Assembly: GCA_041687755.1 (NCBI GenBank)
Contig: JBDNJM010000017.1
Coordinates: forward strand, 1-64,000
DNA from: JBDNJM01 sp041687755
Lineage (GTDB): Bacteria; Planctomycetota; UBA1135; GCA-002686595
Reading direction: 5' to 3'
DNA: 64,000 nucleotides
Position numbers and translations under genes: made by a program. The notes beneath the pieces were generated by a model, which did no database searches, was not told the DNA's origin, and worked only from the letters and a program-made list of their open reading frames with translations. Shown here in pieces: positions 1 to 8,787 of the stretch (position 1 is its first letter; every line of letters starts with the position of its first letter).

Positions 1-1
1 A

Positions 2-1376
2 CAAGAGGGGGCTCGAACAAGGAACTGGCTTCGGTTTCGGACTCGACCGCGTGACGGGTACAGGTCGAAGACCGGCGTAAGCCGAGTTCGGAACGGGGTA
101 GCTGGGCCGTGGGTTGACGCTGAACAACACCAGGGCAGGTCAGTTCTTGGCGATCACGTCTACTTCACGACCAGCGTCCCAGGATCTGTAGGCCTCGTGA
201 TCTGGGGGCGCTTGGATGCGACAGGAACGGTCTACACCTCAACAGCCGTCGAAGGCACCAGGCTCAAGTTTGTGCAGATGCTCGGGAGCCAGCAGGTGTT
301 GTTGCGGCGAGTGAGCGGCATCCCGGGTCCCAGCTTCGGATTCCTCATGCTGTACGACCCGGAGACGGACGTGGCGTCCGAGTTGCACTTCTGGAACGGC
401 GGGGCCGAGCTCGATTTCGTTCGGCGGGAGGCGCTCGTGGTGGGCCCGAACATCTACTACATGGCCAATGCCGTGGATCCCGACGACGCTGACGAACTGC
501 AGGCGCTGGTCCTCGGGCAGTTGCCTCGCGTGGTCTTGGACCAGGGCTTCATCACGACCCGTCTGCTTGGCCTTTCGGAAGCCGGCGGCTTGATGCTTTA
601 CCTCCAGGGGGGATCCCGCGAGCTCTGGCGACCCCGAGTTCTACGTTACCAACAGGACCTTAGCCGGGACTCGGCTGCTGCTCGGCAACGTGGGCTGGGG
701 CACGCTTGAGCTTCCGCGGCTGCACGACAGTCCGCGCCGGATCTTCATCGACCAAGCTGCGGGCGAGGACTCTCCCGCACTCTGGACCATGGATCTGCGC
801 AGCGGAGCGGCCGTTCAACTCACGAAGCGCTGGACTGAAGTCGACAGCAGCTCTGACTCCGTGGATGGCTCAGGTACGGCTGTGGTTCAGCTCGGGAACC
901 AGATCCTGTTCCCGGCGCGCACGGAGTTCGAGTTCTTGGTAGCACCCAACATCGAGCTGCACTCGATCCCGGTAACGGCCAGCGGCGCAGCGATCCTGAC
1001 CCCGCTACCGGTGCCGTGCGGGCCGGGGCCCGGTGATCCGCCCCTCAGCGTGCGGGGCGCGCTGCACGTGGGCGGGACTGCTCAGCTCAGCGCCGCAGAA
1101 CTTGTGCCTGGCTCAGGCGCGCTGATCGCCTACGGGTTGACGTTTGCCGGGCTGGGGCAGGCGGGTGGCTGCCAGGTCGCTTTCTCGGACCCCAAGTTGT
1201 TGCCGCTCGGGATCGCCGATGGAAGCGGGGTCGCCCAGCTCGAAGTGCCGATTCCGGACACGCCCGCGCTCCTGGGGCTGCCGGTCTACCTGCAGGCGCT
1301 GGTTCTGGATGGCGTGGGGCCGCTCGGGCGGGAGGCCTCGCTGACATCGGCGCTGGAGCTGCTGCTAGGACCCTGA
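2..1376 (+). CDS. Exported ELWxxDGT-like repeat protein, 5' truncated and frameshifted
   Basis: The gene enters from the left edge. Reading frame 2 is coding-like from about 120 to 610 and contains beta-propeller-type units resembling ELWxxDGT repeats (HVYFTTS, then VIWGRLDATGT). At a six-G run (607-612) the coding sense passes to the next frame, continuing as GDPASSGDPEFYVTN and running to the stop at 1376. Joining the frames gives one continuous protein; a single extra G in the run explains the break. The last 110 residues look like the C-terminal exported domain often seen at the end of planctomycete surface proteins. The first 120 bases are arginine-rich in this frame and may hold another frame problem. 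Function is unknown; a secreted or surface role is inferred from family resemblance. The frameshift may be real or a sequencing error. Confidence 0.6.
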
Positions 1377-1525
1377 CTCCGGGCGACGAACGGCGCGTCA
1401 GAAGCGCCCGAAGACGGCCTCTGGCGCATTTGGGAGACCCCGGGAGGCGGTGTGCTTGTTCGCGTCGTCGGGGGAGTCGAGACTAGGAGTCCAGATTCAC
1501 GGAACGCCCCTAGAGGACCGCACCC

Positions 1526-2461
1526 ATGGCCCAGAACGCCGCCAATTTGTTGACCGTCACCCAATCGCCCCAGTTTCATGCGGCGGCCGAGCAGGCCGTG
1601 GCGGGGGTTCAGGGCGCTGAGCTGAGCGGGCCTCTGACGCTCGAGGCCGCGGTCGAGCTGGCCGTGAAGGGCGGCGGGGGCGCCGGCCGCGTCGTCCTGG
1701 TGGATTCCGAGCTGCCCGGCAACGTCTACGAGAACCTTCGCAGCCTGGCGCTGCAGGGCGGCATGCGGATCGTGCTCGTCACGCCTGAGGACAATCCGGG
1801 CGCGGTTCCGATCGCGCGCTTTTGTGGCGCGAGTGGCTGCCTGACCGCGGGGTTCGGAGCCGCGGAGCTCTCGGAACTGATGAAGGGGTGGTCCGAGTTC
1901 CAGGCTCCTGCGAGCGTCGACGAAGTGGCCTCGCCGATCCTGCCCGAGGCGCTGCTGCGCGAGCTGTCCGACGCGGGGCCGCGGCCGGGAAACCTGATCG
2001 AAGCGCTCGCCGACCCGGAGACGAGCCTCTTCAACTACGACTTCCTGACGTACAAGCTGGACGAGGAGTTCAAGCGCGCGCGGCGCTTCGAGCACGCCCT
2101 GTCCTGCGTGATGTTGGGTTTCGACGGCGAGTGCTCCGAGGACGTGCTGCGACAACTCTCAAGCCTGTTCCTGCAGGCTGCTCGCGACACCGACATCCTG
2201 GGGCGCTTCGACCGGACCTCGTTCCTGTTCCTGCTGCCGGGGACGCCGCTCGAGGGGGCGCGGATCATGGCCGATCGGATTCGAACGTCGATCGCTGAAC
2301 TTGGCCTGCGCGACCTGGTGGGCGACGATCTGGTGCTGGCGACCGGCATCGCGACGTGGCCGCATCCGGAGATCACCCGGGCACGCGACCTGTACGCGCG
2401 GGTGCGTGACGCCTACCAGTCGGCTTCGGCCCAAGGCGTGCCGCTGGTCGAGTTGACCTGA
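1526..2461 (+). CDS. REC-like plus degenerate GGDEF domain protein
   Basis: 311 aa, ATG with AGAGGA 8 nt upstream. Residues about 25-125 look like a response-regulator fold (VVLVDSELPG near 56-65 resembles the phospho-acceptor strand; MRIVLVTPEDN near 80-90). After a linker, residues 163-305 resemble a GGDEF domain: DPETSLFNYDFLTYKLDEE matches the usual N-terminal part and DILGRFDRTSFLFLLPG (223-239) sits where GGDEF should be. The signature itself is lost (FDRTSF instead of GGDEF), so diguanylate cyclase activity is unlikely. It may be a receptor, a scaffold or an inactive regulator. No c-di-GMP effector gene is adjacent. The start is supported by the spacing of the ribosome site; the fold assignment is by motif reading only. 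Confidence 0.7.
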   Translation: MAQNAANLLTVTQSPQFHAAAEQAVAGVQGAELSGPLTLEAAVELAVKGGGGAGRVVLVDSELPGNVYENLRSLALQGGMRIVLVTPEDNPGAVPIARFCGASGCLTAGFGAAELSELMKGWSEFQAPASVDEVASPILPEALLRELSDAGPRPGNLIEALADPETSLFNYDFLTYKLDEEFKRARRFEHALSCVMLGFDGECSEDVLRQLSSLFLQAARDTDILGRFDRTSFLFLLPGTPLEGARIMADRIRTSIAELGLRDLVGDDLVLATGIATWPHPEITRARDLYARVRDAYQSASAQGVPLVELT

Positions 2462-2495
2462 GGCCCGGCGCCTGAGGCTGCCTAGGGGCCGGGCA

Positions 2496-2579
2496 GCTGG
2501 ACCCTGTGCGCTGGACCCTGTGCGCTGGACCCTGTGCGCTGGACCCTGTGCGCTGGACCCTGTGCGCTGGACCCTGTGC
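2496..2579 (+). repeat. Six tandem copies of a 14-bp unit
   Basis: The unit GCTGGACCCTGTGC is repeated six times without a mismatch (2496-2509 through 2566-2579). It lies 35 bases after the stop of the GGDEF-like gene and about 200 before the next start. No spacers are present, so it is not a CRISPR array. The unit length is not a multiple of three, so copy-number change would shift any frame, consistent with a non-coding location. Confidence 0.95.
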
Positions 2580-2782
2580 TGCAGGCGAGGGGGGCGACCC
2601 AGGCCCTCGGTGGACTTGAGCGAGGAGGCGCGCGCGGTCCGGCGGGACCCTCGAGTTCTAAGAAAATATTTCGCGCGATCGGCTCCGCGAGGCGGTGGGG
2701 CGATTTGCCGTAGGGGGCCGTGCGGCGGCCGTGCAATACCCCCTGCGGGGGAGCGCATAGCTCTCTACAAGGGTCGCCCTCG
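2580..2782 (+). promoter_or_regulatory. Intergenic region with an AT-rich island, possible promoter
   Basis: This stretch follows the 14-bp repeat array and precedes the FHA-like gene. The only AT-rich patch nearby (about 2656-2675, TTCTAAGAAAATATTTCG) stands out against the GC-rich background and could supply a -10 region. No convincing -35 element is visible and no RNA gene was recognised. Confidence 0.3.
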
Positions 2783-3925
2783 ATGAGTCAAGCCGCACGC
2801 AATTCCCCCTCGGATCCGGATCGCCCGGAGCTGGGCCAACCGCAACCCGATCCGGACAACATGCCTGTGCCGACGCCGAAGGACGCGCGGGCCTGGCTGG
2901 AGCAGGGGCGCTACGAGGATGTCTTGCGCGCCTGCCGCCAGGCGGAGGAGGCCGCCGTGGCTCAAGAGGAGGCCTTCGGGCCCGCGCGTCGCGCGCTGTA
3001 CGGGGCGCTGCGGCTGGATGCACGCGAGGCGCTGGGCAAGCACATCGAGGAACTGTCGAAGGCCGGCGACGCGGCCGGGGCTGCGCGGCTGCTGGGCTTG
3101 CTGCTGCGGGAAGACCCGTCGGCCGCGGACTCCTGCCACCTGCGGCTCGAGGTCGATCGACCCAGCCCGGGGCCTGTGTCGAGCGAACCCGGCATGCGGC
3201 GTTCCGGCGTGTTCGGAGGCGCGGCACCCACGGCGCGGATCGTCGTGGACGAGATCGGCGAGCTGTTGGTGATTGCCGCCTCGCAGCTGGTCTTGGGCGC
3301 GGGGGGCCTGGGGACGACGGCGCAGCTGGGCGCCGAGTTGCCCGAGAGCCTGCTGCTCGAGCGGCGCACGAGCCTGTCCGGCGGCGATCGCTGGCGCGCT
3401 CGCGCGCTGGCGGGGTCCGGTGTCGTCGTGGACGGCGAGCCGCTGGCGGCGGCCGGCGTGCACCTGTCCCACGGGTCGCGCATAGGAATGGGGGCCGGAG
3501 AGCCTGACGTGCGCGGCGGGCGCGGCCGGGACGCCTACAGCCTGCACGTGCGCGCCAGCGATCCTGGTAGCTCAAGCCTGCTGCTCGAGCTCGGACGCGG
3601 CTTCCACTGCGCGGGGGTGCGGGCGGTGCTGCTCCTGAGCGAGGGTCCCGGCGGGCGCGTCACCCTAGGCCGCGGCCCCACGCATCTGCTGCAGGCCCAG
3701 AGCCTCAAGGCGACGGCGGGGATCGAGCTGGCCGGAGACCGGCTGCAGCTCGACTGCGACAGCAAGATTCGCGTGGTTCGCGTCGACAACTGTGAGGTCG
3801 ATTCGAGCGGCGATTCTGCCTTGAGCCTGCCTTGGCCGCTGGCAGGGCGCTGCGACCTGGAGATTTTGAGGGGTGCCCCTCCGTTCTGGATGAGCCTGCA
3901 GGGGCCGAACGAGGGGGGGAGATGA
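2783..3925 (+). CDS. FHA-like domain protein
   Basis: 380 aa from the ATG at 2783; an in-frame start further upstream would add 21 low-quality residues and is not preferred. Residues 1-35 are proline-rich. Residues about 35-110 form a helical, TPR-like stretch (ARAWLEQGRYEDVLRAC). Residues about 170-240 resemble a forkhead-associated fold: LVLGAGGLGTTAQLG, then RRTSLSGGDRWRARALA, then GVVVDGEPL and LSHGSRIGMG. The conserved G-R and S/H phosphothreonine-binding positions are only partly kept. No signal peptide or membrane segment is evident. It lies just upstream of a Ser/Thr protein kinase in the same direction, so recognition of a kinase target is a reasonable inference, but it is not shown. 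Confidence 0.6.
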   Translation: MSQAARNSPSDPDRPELGQPQPDPDNMPVPTPKDARAWLEQGRYEDVLRACRQAEEAAVAQEEAFGPARRALYGALRLDAREALGKHIEELSKAGDAAGAARLLGLLLREDPSAADSCHLRLEVDRPSPGPVSSEPGMRRSGVFGGAAPTARIVVDEIGELLVIAASQLVLGAGGLGTTAQLGAELPESLLLERRTSLSGGDRWRARALAGSGVVVDGEPLAAAGVHLSHGSRIGMGAGEPDVRGGRGRDAYSLHVRASDPGSSSLLLELGRGFHCAGVRAVLLLSEGPGGRVTLGRGPTHLLQAQSLKATAGIELAGDRLQLDCDSKIRVVRVDNCEVDSSGDSALSLPWPLAGRCDLEILRGAPPFWMSLQGPNEGGR

Positions 3926-4064
3926 GTTCTTGGAGCCAAGGGGATAGGCTGTCTTGCACAACGAGATGCGCGGGCTCGCCCGCAGCCAGCTGGACGACGG
4001 CGTTCTGGACGACAGCGTCTAGGGCGACGGCCTTTCGGACGACGTCGTCCTCGGAGTACAAGGC

Positions 4065-5456
4065 ATGATCGACTGGGAAAAGTTTTACTCCAGACTGCGG
4101 GACCCCGAGTTCCTGCCGGGGTACGAGATCCTGAACCGGTTGGGCGGAGGCGCCTTTGGAGAGGTCTACCGGGCGCGCAAGCATTCGATCGGTAAGGACT
4201 ACGCCGTCAAGTTCCTGAAGGTCGAGGTCGAGGACGGCGTGCCCGCGGGCCAGTCCGCCGACGATCCGCAGTCCAGTCATTCGATGATCGAGCGCGAGCT
4301 CGGTCAGGCGCGGCTGTTCGCGGCGATCGACCACCCCAACCTCGTCGCGATCGAGGATGTCGGGCAAGTGGGCGGCGTGCCGTACCTCCTGATGGGCTAT
4401 GCCGGCGAGGACACGCTGGCGCGCCGGCTCAAGCGCGGACCGCTCGAGCAGGAGGAGGCGTTCCGCATTTTCGTGCAAGTCTGCCGCGGGGTGCTGGCGC
4501 TGCACGACCGGGGCCTTGCGCACTTTGATCTGAAGCCCTCGAACATTTTCCTGCGCGGCGAGACGGCGCGGGTCGGCGACTACGGGCTGGCGAAGCTGAT
4601 GAGCGAAGGCCGACAGACGCTGAGCTTTGGGCGCGGCACGCCGCTGTACATGGCGCCGGAGATGCTCAAGGCGCGTGCGGACACGCGCGCGGATATCTAT
4701 TCGCTCGGCGTGATTCTGTACGAGTGCCTCGTGGGCAAGCTGCCGTTCGAGGCGGACAGTGGGCTGGGGCTGCTGCTGCGCCCCGACGACTCAGCGCCCG
4801 AGTTTCCGACCGACTTCGATCCGCGCCTGCGCGAGACGATCCAGATTTGCCTGCGGGTGTCGCCGGACGATCGCTACGGCAGCGTCGCGGATCTGCTGGT
4901 GGATCTCGAGCAGGCCGCGCGGCCCGGTGATTCGATCCTGCTCAGCCCGACCGAGCGCGCGGCCGCGGGCCGTGGAGCGCCCGCGCCCAAGCCGGCGCCC
5001 GCGCCGCGCGAGAGCCTTGGGCAGGACGTGCTCGAGTGGGAGACGCTCGAGGGCAACTCCGGCAGCGCGGCGCCGCTGCAGGGCGCGCCGCCGGCGGGTG
5101 CCGCGCCGGTTGCGGCAGCCTGGAGCGATCGGCCCGACCCGTCTGCGGTGCGGCCCGAGGTTCCAGAGCCGCCCGCGCCGCCGCCGCTGCCGCGCCGGGC
5201 GCCCGCAGCGGTCCCGGTTCCGCCGGCGATCGAGGGCGGCGCGTTCGAGGCCGCGGCCGCCTTGGGGGGCGTCGGGCTGGATCTGTTCGGTGCGACCGTG
5301 GCCAGTCCGGCCCTGGCCGTCGGGCGCTGGGTCGGCCGGGCCACGGGGGGCGCGGTGCGTCAAAGCACGGCCCTGCTTTGGTTCCTGGCGCTGTGCGTGG
5401 GCCTGGGTGCCCTGGTCGCCCTGGTCTTCGTGGGTCTCGTGCTGCGACCCATGTAG
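4065..5456 (+). CDS. Membrane-anchored Ser/Thr protein kinase (PknB-like)
   Basis: 463 aa. The kinase domain spans about residues 20-290: glycine loop GGGAFGEV (27-34), catalytic Lys49 in YAVKF, catalytic loop HFDLKPSN (153-160), GDYG metal-binding motif (171-174), and GTPLYMAPE (191-199). Two positions are unusual: the Arg of HRD is Phe, making it a non-RD kinase, and DFG is DYG. Catalytic Lys, Asp and Asn are all present, so activity is plausible. A proline/alanine-rich linker (about 300-395) leads to one C-terminal membrane segment (about 435-458), so the kinase domain would be cytoplasmic. Neighbours are an FHA-like gene upstream and an ECF sigma factor downstream, suggesting a phosphorylation-dependent transcription circuit. 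Confidence 0.92.
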   Translation: MIDWEKFYSRLRDPEFLPGYEILNRLGGGAFGEVYRARKHSIGKDYAVKFLKVEVEDGVPAGQSADDPQSSHSMIERELGQARLFAAIDHPNLVAIEDVGQVGGVPYLLMGYAGEDTLARRLKRGPLEQEEAFRIFVQVCRGVLALHDRGLAHFDLKPSNIFLRGETARVGDYGLAKLMSEGRQTLSFGRGTPLYMAPEMLKARADTRADIYSLGVILYECLVGKLPFEADSGLGLLLRPDDSAPEFPTDFDPRLRETIQICLRVSPDDRYGSVADLLVDLEQAARPGDSILLSPTERAAAGRGAPAPKPAPAPRESLGQDVLEWETLEGNSGSAAPLQGAPPAGAAPVAAAWSDRPDPSAVRPEVPEPPAPPPLPRRAPAAVPVPPAIEGGAFEAAAALGGVGLDLFGATVASPALAVGRWVGRATGGAVRQSTALLWFLALCVGLGALVALVFVGLVLRPM

Positions 5457-5566
5457 CCCAATTGGACCGTGCTGAGGGGCGGACTTTGGCCGTAGGTAGA
5501 TTTCCAGGCTCCGGGTCGCAGCTCCCCTGCAGGACCCAGGCGCCCTGGTCCGTTAGACTATCGCGA

Positions 5567-5623
5567 ATGAATTCAGCATTCGGCCCCAGCCGGCGAGCGG
5601 CCCTCCCGGGAGATCAGCGTTGA
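5567..5623 (+). CDS. Possible 18-residue leader peptide coupled to the ECF sigma gene
   Basis: A short frame ATG to TGA encodes MNSAFGPSRRAALPGDQR. Its stop (TGA, 5621-5623) overlaps the TTG start of the sigma factor (5620-5622) in a TTGA arrangement. A TAGACT hexamer (5554-5559) lies 7 nt before the ATG, which could be a -10 element giving a nearly leaderless transcript. There is no ribosome site of its own and no homologue is recognised, so this may be chance. Confidence 0.25.
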   Translation: MNSAFGPSRRAALPGDQR

Positions 5624-6540
5624 GCGATTGGGCGCCCGACATTGGCAAGCTGCAGGACCACGACGATGGAGAGTGGCTTGCGGTCGAACGCAATTTTTGC
5701 GGTCGTCTGCAGGCCTACGCCCAGCGTCGCACCGGCGACCACCAGGCCGCGGAGGACGTCGTCCAGGAGACGTTGCTCGGCTCCGTGCGAGGTATCAAGG
5801 ACTTCGATTCGACCTACAGCTTCGAGCAGTACCTGTTCGGCATCTGCCGCAACCGCACGATCGACCATCTGCGACGACGCCGCGCGCGTGCGATGCAGGT
5901 CGGCGAGGACGAGGACGGCATGCCCGGACTCGACTCGATGGTGCTCGAGAGCGAGACGCCCAGCGCGATCGTGCGCGGCCAGGAGCTCTCTGACCGTGCG
6001 CGGGCGCTGCTCGGCGACATCCTGCGCGATTGGGTCGAGGAGACCTGGAGCACCGGGGAGTTCACGCGGCTCTCGGTGATCGAGTCGTTGTTCTCCGGCG
6101 GCTGGCGCAACCGCGACGCCTGGAAGTTCTTCGGCCTGCGCGACGAAACGGCAGTGGCCGGCATCAAGTTCCGCGCGCTAAAGCGCCTGCGGCAGCTGGC
6201 CGCGGTGCGCGAGTCGGGATCCGATCTTCTGCCGCTGCTGTCGGCCGCCGAAGAGGGCCATCGCTTGCTCGACATGGACGTCCAGGAAATCTGGCGCGAG
6301 CGGCGGGTTTCTTGCCCCGCACGACATTGGATCGCGCGCTACGTCGCCGCCAATCTGGAAGACGGCCCGACGACCTTCATGCGCTTCCATCTCGACGACA
6401 TGAAGTGCCCCTGGTGCCTGGCGAACCGCGACGACCTGTCGGTGCCCGGCCGCGTGACCGAACTCGAACCCCTGCTGGGCAAGCTTGAGAAAAGCACCCT
6501 TCAGTACCTGCACTCCCGCAAGCTCAGTCAGGACGACTAA
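5620..6540 (+). CDS. ECF-type RNA polymerase sigma factor with C-terminal Cys-containing extension
   Basis: 306 aa, TTG start chosen because GGGAG (5608-5612) lies 7 nt upstream. Sigma-70 region 2 is clear at about residues 18-90: YAQRRTGDHQAAEDVVQET and YLFGICRNRTIDHLRRRRAR. Region 4 is at about 140-200 and is divergent (WKFFGLRDETAVAGIKFRALKRLR). The protein is about 100 residues longer than a normal ECF factor. The extension has CPARHWIARYVA and CPWCLANRDD (about 232-270), a Cys/His spacing reminiscent of zinc-binding anti-sigma folds. The extra domain may make it self-regulating; this is inference. It follows the kinase gene and may form a kinase-sigma pair. Confidence 0.8.
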   Translation: MSDWAPDIGKLQDHDDGEWLAVERNFCGRLQAYAQRRTGDHQAAEDVVQETLLGSVRGIKDFDSTYSFEQYLFGICRNRTIDHLRRRRARAMQVGEDEDGMPGLDSMVLESETPSAIVRGQELSDRARALLGDILRDWVEETWSTGEFTRLSVIESLFSGGWRNRDAWKFFGLRDETAVAGIKFRALKRLRQLAAVRESGSDLLPLLSAAEEGHRLLDMDVQEIWRERRVSCPARHWIARYVAANLEDGPTTFMRFHLDDMKCPWCLANRDDLSVPGRVTELEPLLGKLEKSTLQYLHSRKLSQDD

Positions 6541-6556
6541 CTTGGCGTGAGAGGCC

Positions 6557-6578
6557 GCCAGGTCGGCCTGCTGCCCGA
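6557..6578 (+). terminator. Hairpin after the ECF sigma gene
   Basis: AGGTCGG pairs with CCGACCT (7 bp) around a short loop, starting 16 bases after the sigma stop codon. There is no T-tract, so it is either a weak terminator or a 3'-end stabilising stem. Confidence 0.35.
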
Positions 6579-6740
6579 CCTCTGTGTGTCTGACGCGGCT
6601 TCGTGCCCTCCAAACGAGGGCGCAAGAGCGTGAATCGCCAAAAGCCTGCCGGTGCGAATCACGGCTTTACGGACCCCGCCTGCCAGCGGGATCGCTCCGC
6701 GGGCATCGAACCCCTCCGGCGCGCTGCGCCGAATCTATCC

Positions 6741-8282
6741 ATGCGACACACCCTCCTGATTGCGGCGCTCCTGCCGCTTTGTTCCGCGCTCGCTCGCCAG
6801 TCCTCTGCCCAGGTCGCCGCGCCCGAGCGCGTGATCGACGAGGCGGCCGTCTCGGCGGGGCTCGAGTCGATCGACGTCAAGAGCATCTCTGCCGATTTGC
6901 ACTTCTTCGCGTCCGACGAGATGCGCGGACGGGACACCCCGAGCCGCGAACAACGCCTCGCCGCGGCGTTCCTCGGGGCGCGCCTGGCAGGGCTCGGTTT
7001 CCAGCCCGGCAATGGAGATTCTTACATTGCGCCCTACGAGCTGGGCTGGCGCGCGATCGATCCGAACAAGACTCAAGGAAGCGCCGTGGGCTCGGGCCGT
7101 GCGAGCGCGTTCTCCTACGGGGTGGACTATGTGCACCCGACCTCTACGGAGTCGATGGAACAGGTCGTGTCGGGACCCGTGCGCTTTGGCGGCAAGGGTA
7201 CGAAGGATGAGCTCTCCGGTACGGAGCTGAAGGGCTCCTGGTTGGTCGTGCTGGACGACGGTGAGTGGCCGACCGACGACCGCCGCGGCATGTCGAGCTC
7301 GCGCTACTGGAGAGGTCGTCGGACTGCGGCCAAGGGCGCGGGCGCCGTCGGCATGCTCGTCGTGCCCGGTGCGGGCTACGAGGGCGAGCCGATCCCCAGT
7401 GCCTTCAAACGCGTGACCGATCAGCGCCTGCAAGGCTCGGTCTGGTTGCCCAGTGGCCGTGTCCCGAACTTCGGCAGCGGAGACCTTCCCGTGCTGGTGC
7501 TTTCGGTCGAGGCCGGCCAGCGCCTCGCCGAGATGGGCGGCGTCGATTTGGCTGCGGCCACGATCGGCCAGGAGTTCGGGCTCGACTTCACCGAAGATCG
7601 CGTGCGCCAGGGCAGTGATCCGTACATGGTGGAGGCCGAGAACGTGATCGGCCTGTGGCCGGGCTCCGATCCTGAGCTGGCCAACGAGGTCATCGCGGTC
7701 AGCGCGCACTACGACCACGTCGGAGCCCGCGGCGACGACATCTACAACGGCGCGGACGACAACGGCAGCGGCTCGATGGGCATGCTCGCCGTGGCCGAGG
7801 CCCTGGAGGCCCACGGGCCGCTCACACGGACGGTCGCGGTGATCTGGGTCTCTGGCGAAGAGAAGGGCCTGCTGGGCAGCAAGGCGTGGTGCGCGAACCC
7901 GACCCTGCCCGAGGGCATGCGCGTCGTCGCGAACATCAACATGGACATGATCGGCCGCAACGCGCCGAACCAGATCCTCTACACGCCCACGCCGGAGAAG
8001 CCGGAGATCTACAACGGCTTGGCGAAGCTGGTCGAGGCCCACGCGCCGTCCGAGGGCTTCACCGAGCTCGGCAGCGCCGACGCCTACTACTACCGCTCGG
8101 ACCAGCAGAGCTTCCAAGAGGCCTTCGACATCCCCGTGATGTTCCTGTTCGCCGACGTGCACGAGGACTACCACCAACCCTCGGACACGCCCGACAAGAT
8201 CGACGTGGACAAGATTGTGCGGGTCAGCCGGCTGATCTTCCGGGTGCTGTGCGACCTCCAGGATCCTGAACTGGACCTTTGA
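6741..8282 (+). CDS. Secreted M28 family zinc aminopeptidase
   Basis: 513 aa from ATG 6741, which gives a clean signal peptide (MRHTLLIAALLPLCSALARQ, then SSAQ). In-frame codons upstream would put 46 unlikely residues before it. The peptidase core is C-terminal: VSAHYDHVG (His326), NGADDNGSG (bridging Asp339), SGEEKG (Glu373/Glu374), NINMDMIG (Asp402) and DYHQPSDTPD (His478). These match the five ligand and catalytic positions of the M28 family, which binds two zinc ions and removes N-terminal residues from peptides. Residues about 120-290 fit an inserted PA-type domain. It stands alone, flanked downstream by a decayed island. Likely periplasmic or extracellular peptide scavenging. Confidence 0.93.
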   Translation: MRHTLLIAALLPLCSALARQSSAQVAAPERVIDEAAVSAGLESIDVKSISADLHFFASDEMRGRDTPSREQRLAAAFLGARLAGLGFQPGNGDSYIAPYELGWRAIDPNKTQGSAVGSGRASAFSYGVDYVHPTSTESMEQVVSGPVRFGGKGTKDELSGTELKGSWLVVLDDGEWPTDDRRGMSSSRYWRGRRTAAKGAGAVGMLVVPGAGYEGEPIPSAFKRVTDQRLQGSVWLPSGRVPNFGSGDLPVLVLSVEAGQRLAEMGGVDLAAATIGQEFGLDFTEDRVRQGSDPYMVEAENVIGLWPGSDPELANEVIAVSAHYDHVGARGDDIYNGADDNGSGSMGMLAVAEALEAHGPLTRTVAVIWVSGEEKGLLGSKAWCANPTLPEGMRVVANINMDMIGRNAPNQILYTPTPEKPEIYNGLAKLVEAHAPSEGFTELGSADAYYYRSDQQSFQEAFDIPVMFLFADVHEDYHQPSDTPDKIDVDKIVRVSRLIFRVLCDLQDPELDL

Positions 8283-8314
8283 TCGTCCGTTGGAACAAGG
8301 GCGCTACCTCAAGG

Positions 8315-8545
8315 GTAAAGCTCACCCTCGGACCCCGACTCGTGCTCACGGCGGCGCTCGCCGCTTCGGCCTCGGGGTGCCTCGGCGGCGTGGCGGGCTT
8401 GCGGGCTTCGGCCGTCGTGCTCGATGACATCTAGGCGGAGCTTACGGACGCCTCAGGCGCACCGGTTATCGGGAGCGAAACCGCCGGGGACTACTTCTCG
8501 GTGGAGCTGGGGGGGAGCGTTGGCGAAAAGGCACGGGTACGGTGT
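8315..8545 (+). pseudogene. Possible lipoprotein remnant with in-frame stop
   Basis: One frame reads KLTLGPRLVLTAALAASASGC, a typical lipoprotein signal with an ASGC lipobox. It runs to a TAG at 8432-8434 and then continues in the same frame as a plausible protein (AELTDASGAPVIGSETAG) before turning arginine-rich. The position where a start codon is expected is GTA (8315), not a start. This looks like a dead gene, but the evidence is short and no homologue is recognised. Confidence 0.3.
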
Positions 8546-8675
8546 CGTGTACATCGTTTGGTGGGGCAAGCCTTCCGGTTTCCCCTATGTTGGCCAGACT
8601 GACACGGGAGACCCCGGGACTCGGCGTAACGATGGAGACAGGGCCCGCAATAACGGGGCTCTCATGCCTCTCTAG
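8522..8675 (+). pseudogene. GIY-YIG-like nuclease fragment
   Basis: About 50 residues beginning near a TTG read HGYGVVYIVWWGKPSGF then PYVGQT, matching the two short motifs that name the GIY-YIG fold (GVVYI and YVGQT with the expected spacing). The frame then becomes low-quality and stops, so the rest of the domain is missing. The overlap with the lipoprotein remnant and the nearby recombinase remnant suggest a scar of mobile DNA. Too short to be active. Confidence 0.35.
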
Positions 8676-8787
8676 TGGGTGCCCTTGGGCCGAGCTCGTG
8701 AGGTAGCAGCGGAAGATGTGGTCGAGGAGCAGTTCCAGTAGGCGTGCTGGGCTGCCGCGTGTTTTTGGCGGGGATGGGGCTGCTTGC

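Noticed and set aside
1286..2155. 289-codon antisense frame over the GGDEF-like gene
   Set aside because: Shadow of the recognised gene, with no family motif.
2496..2579. 14-bp repeat considered as a CRISPR or iteron origin
   Set aside because: No spacers, no replication gene or DnaA boxes recognised nearby.
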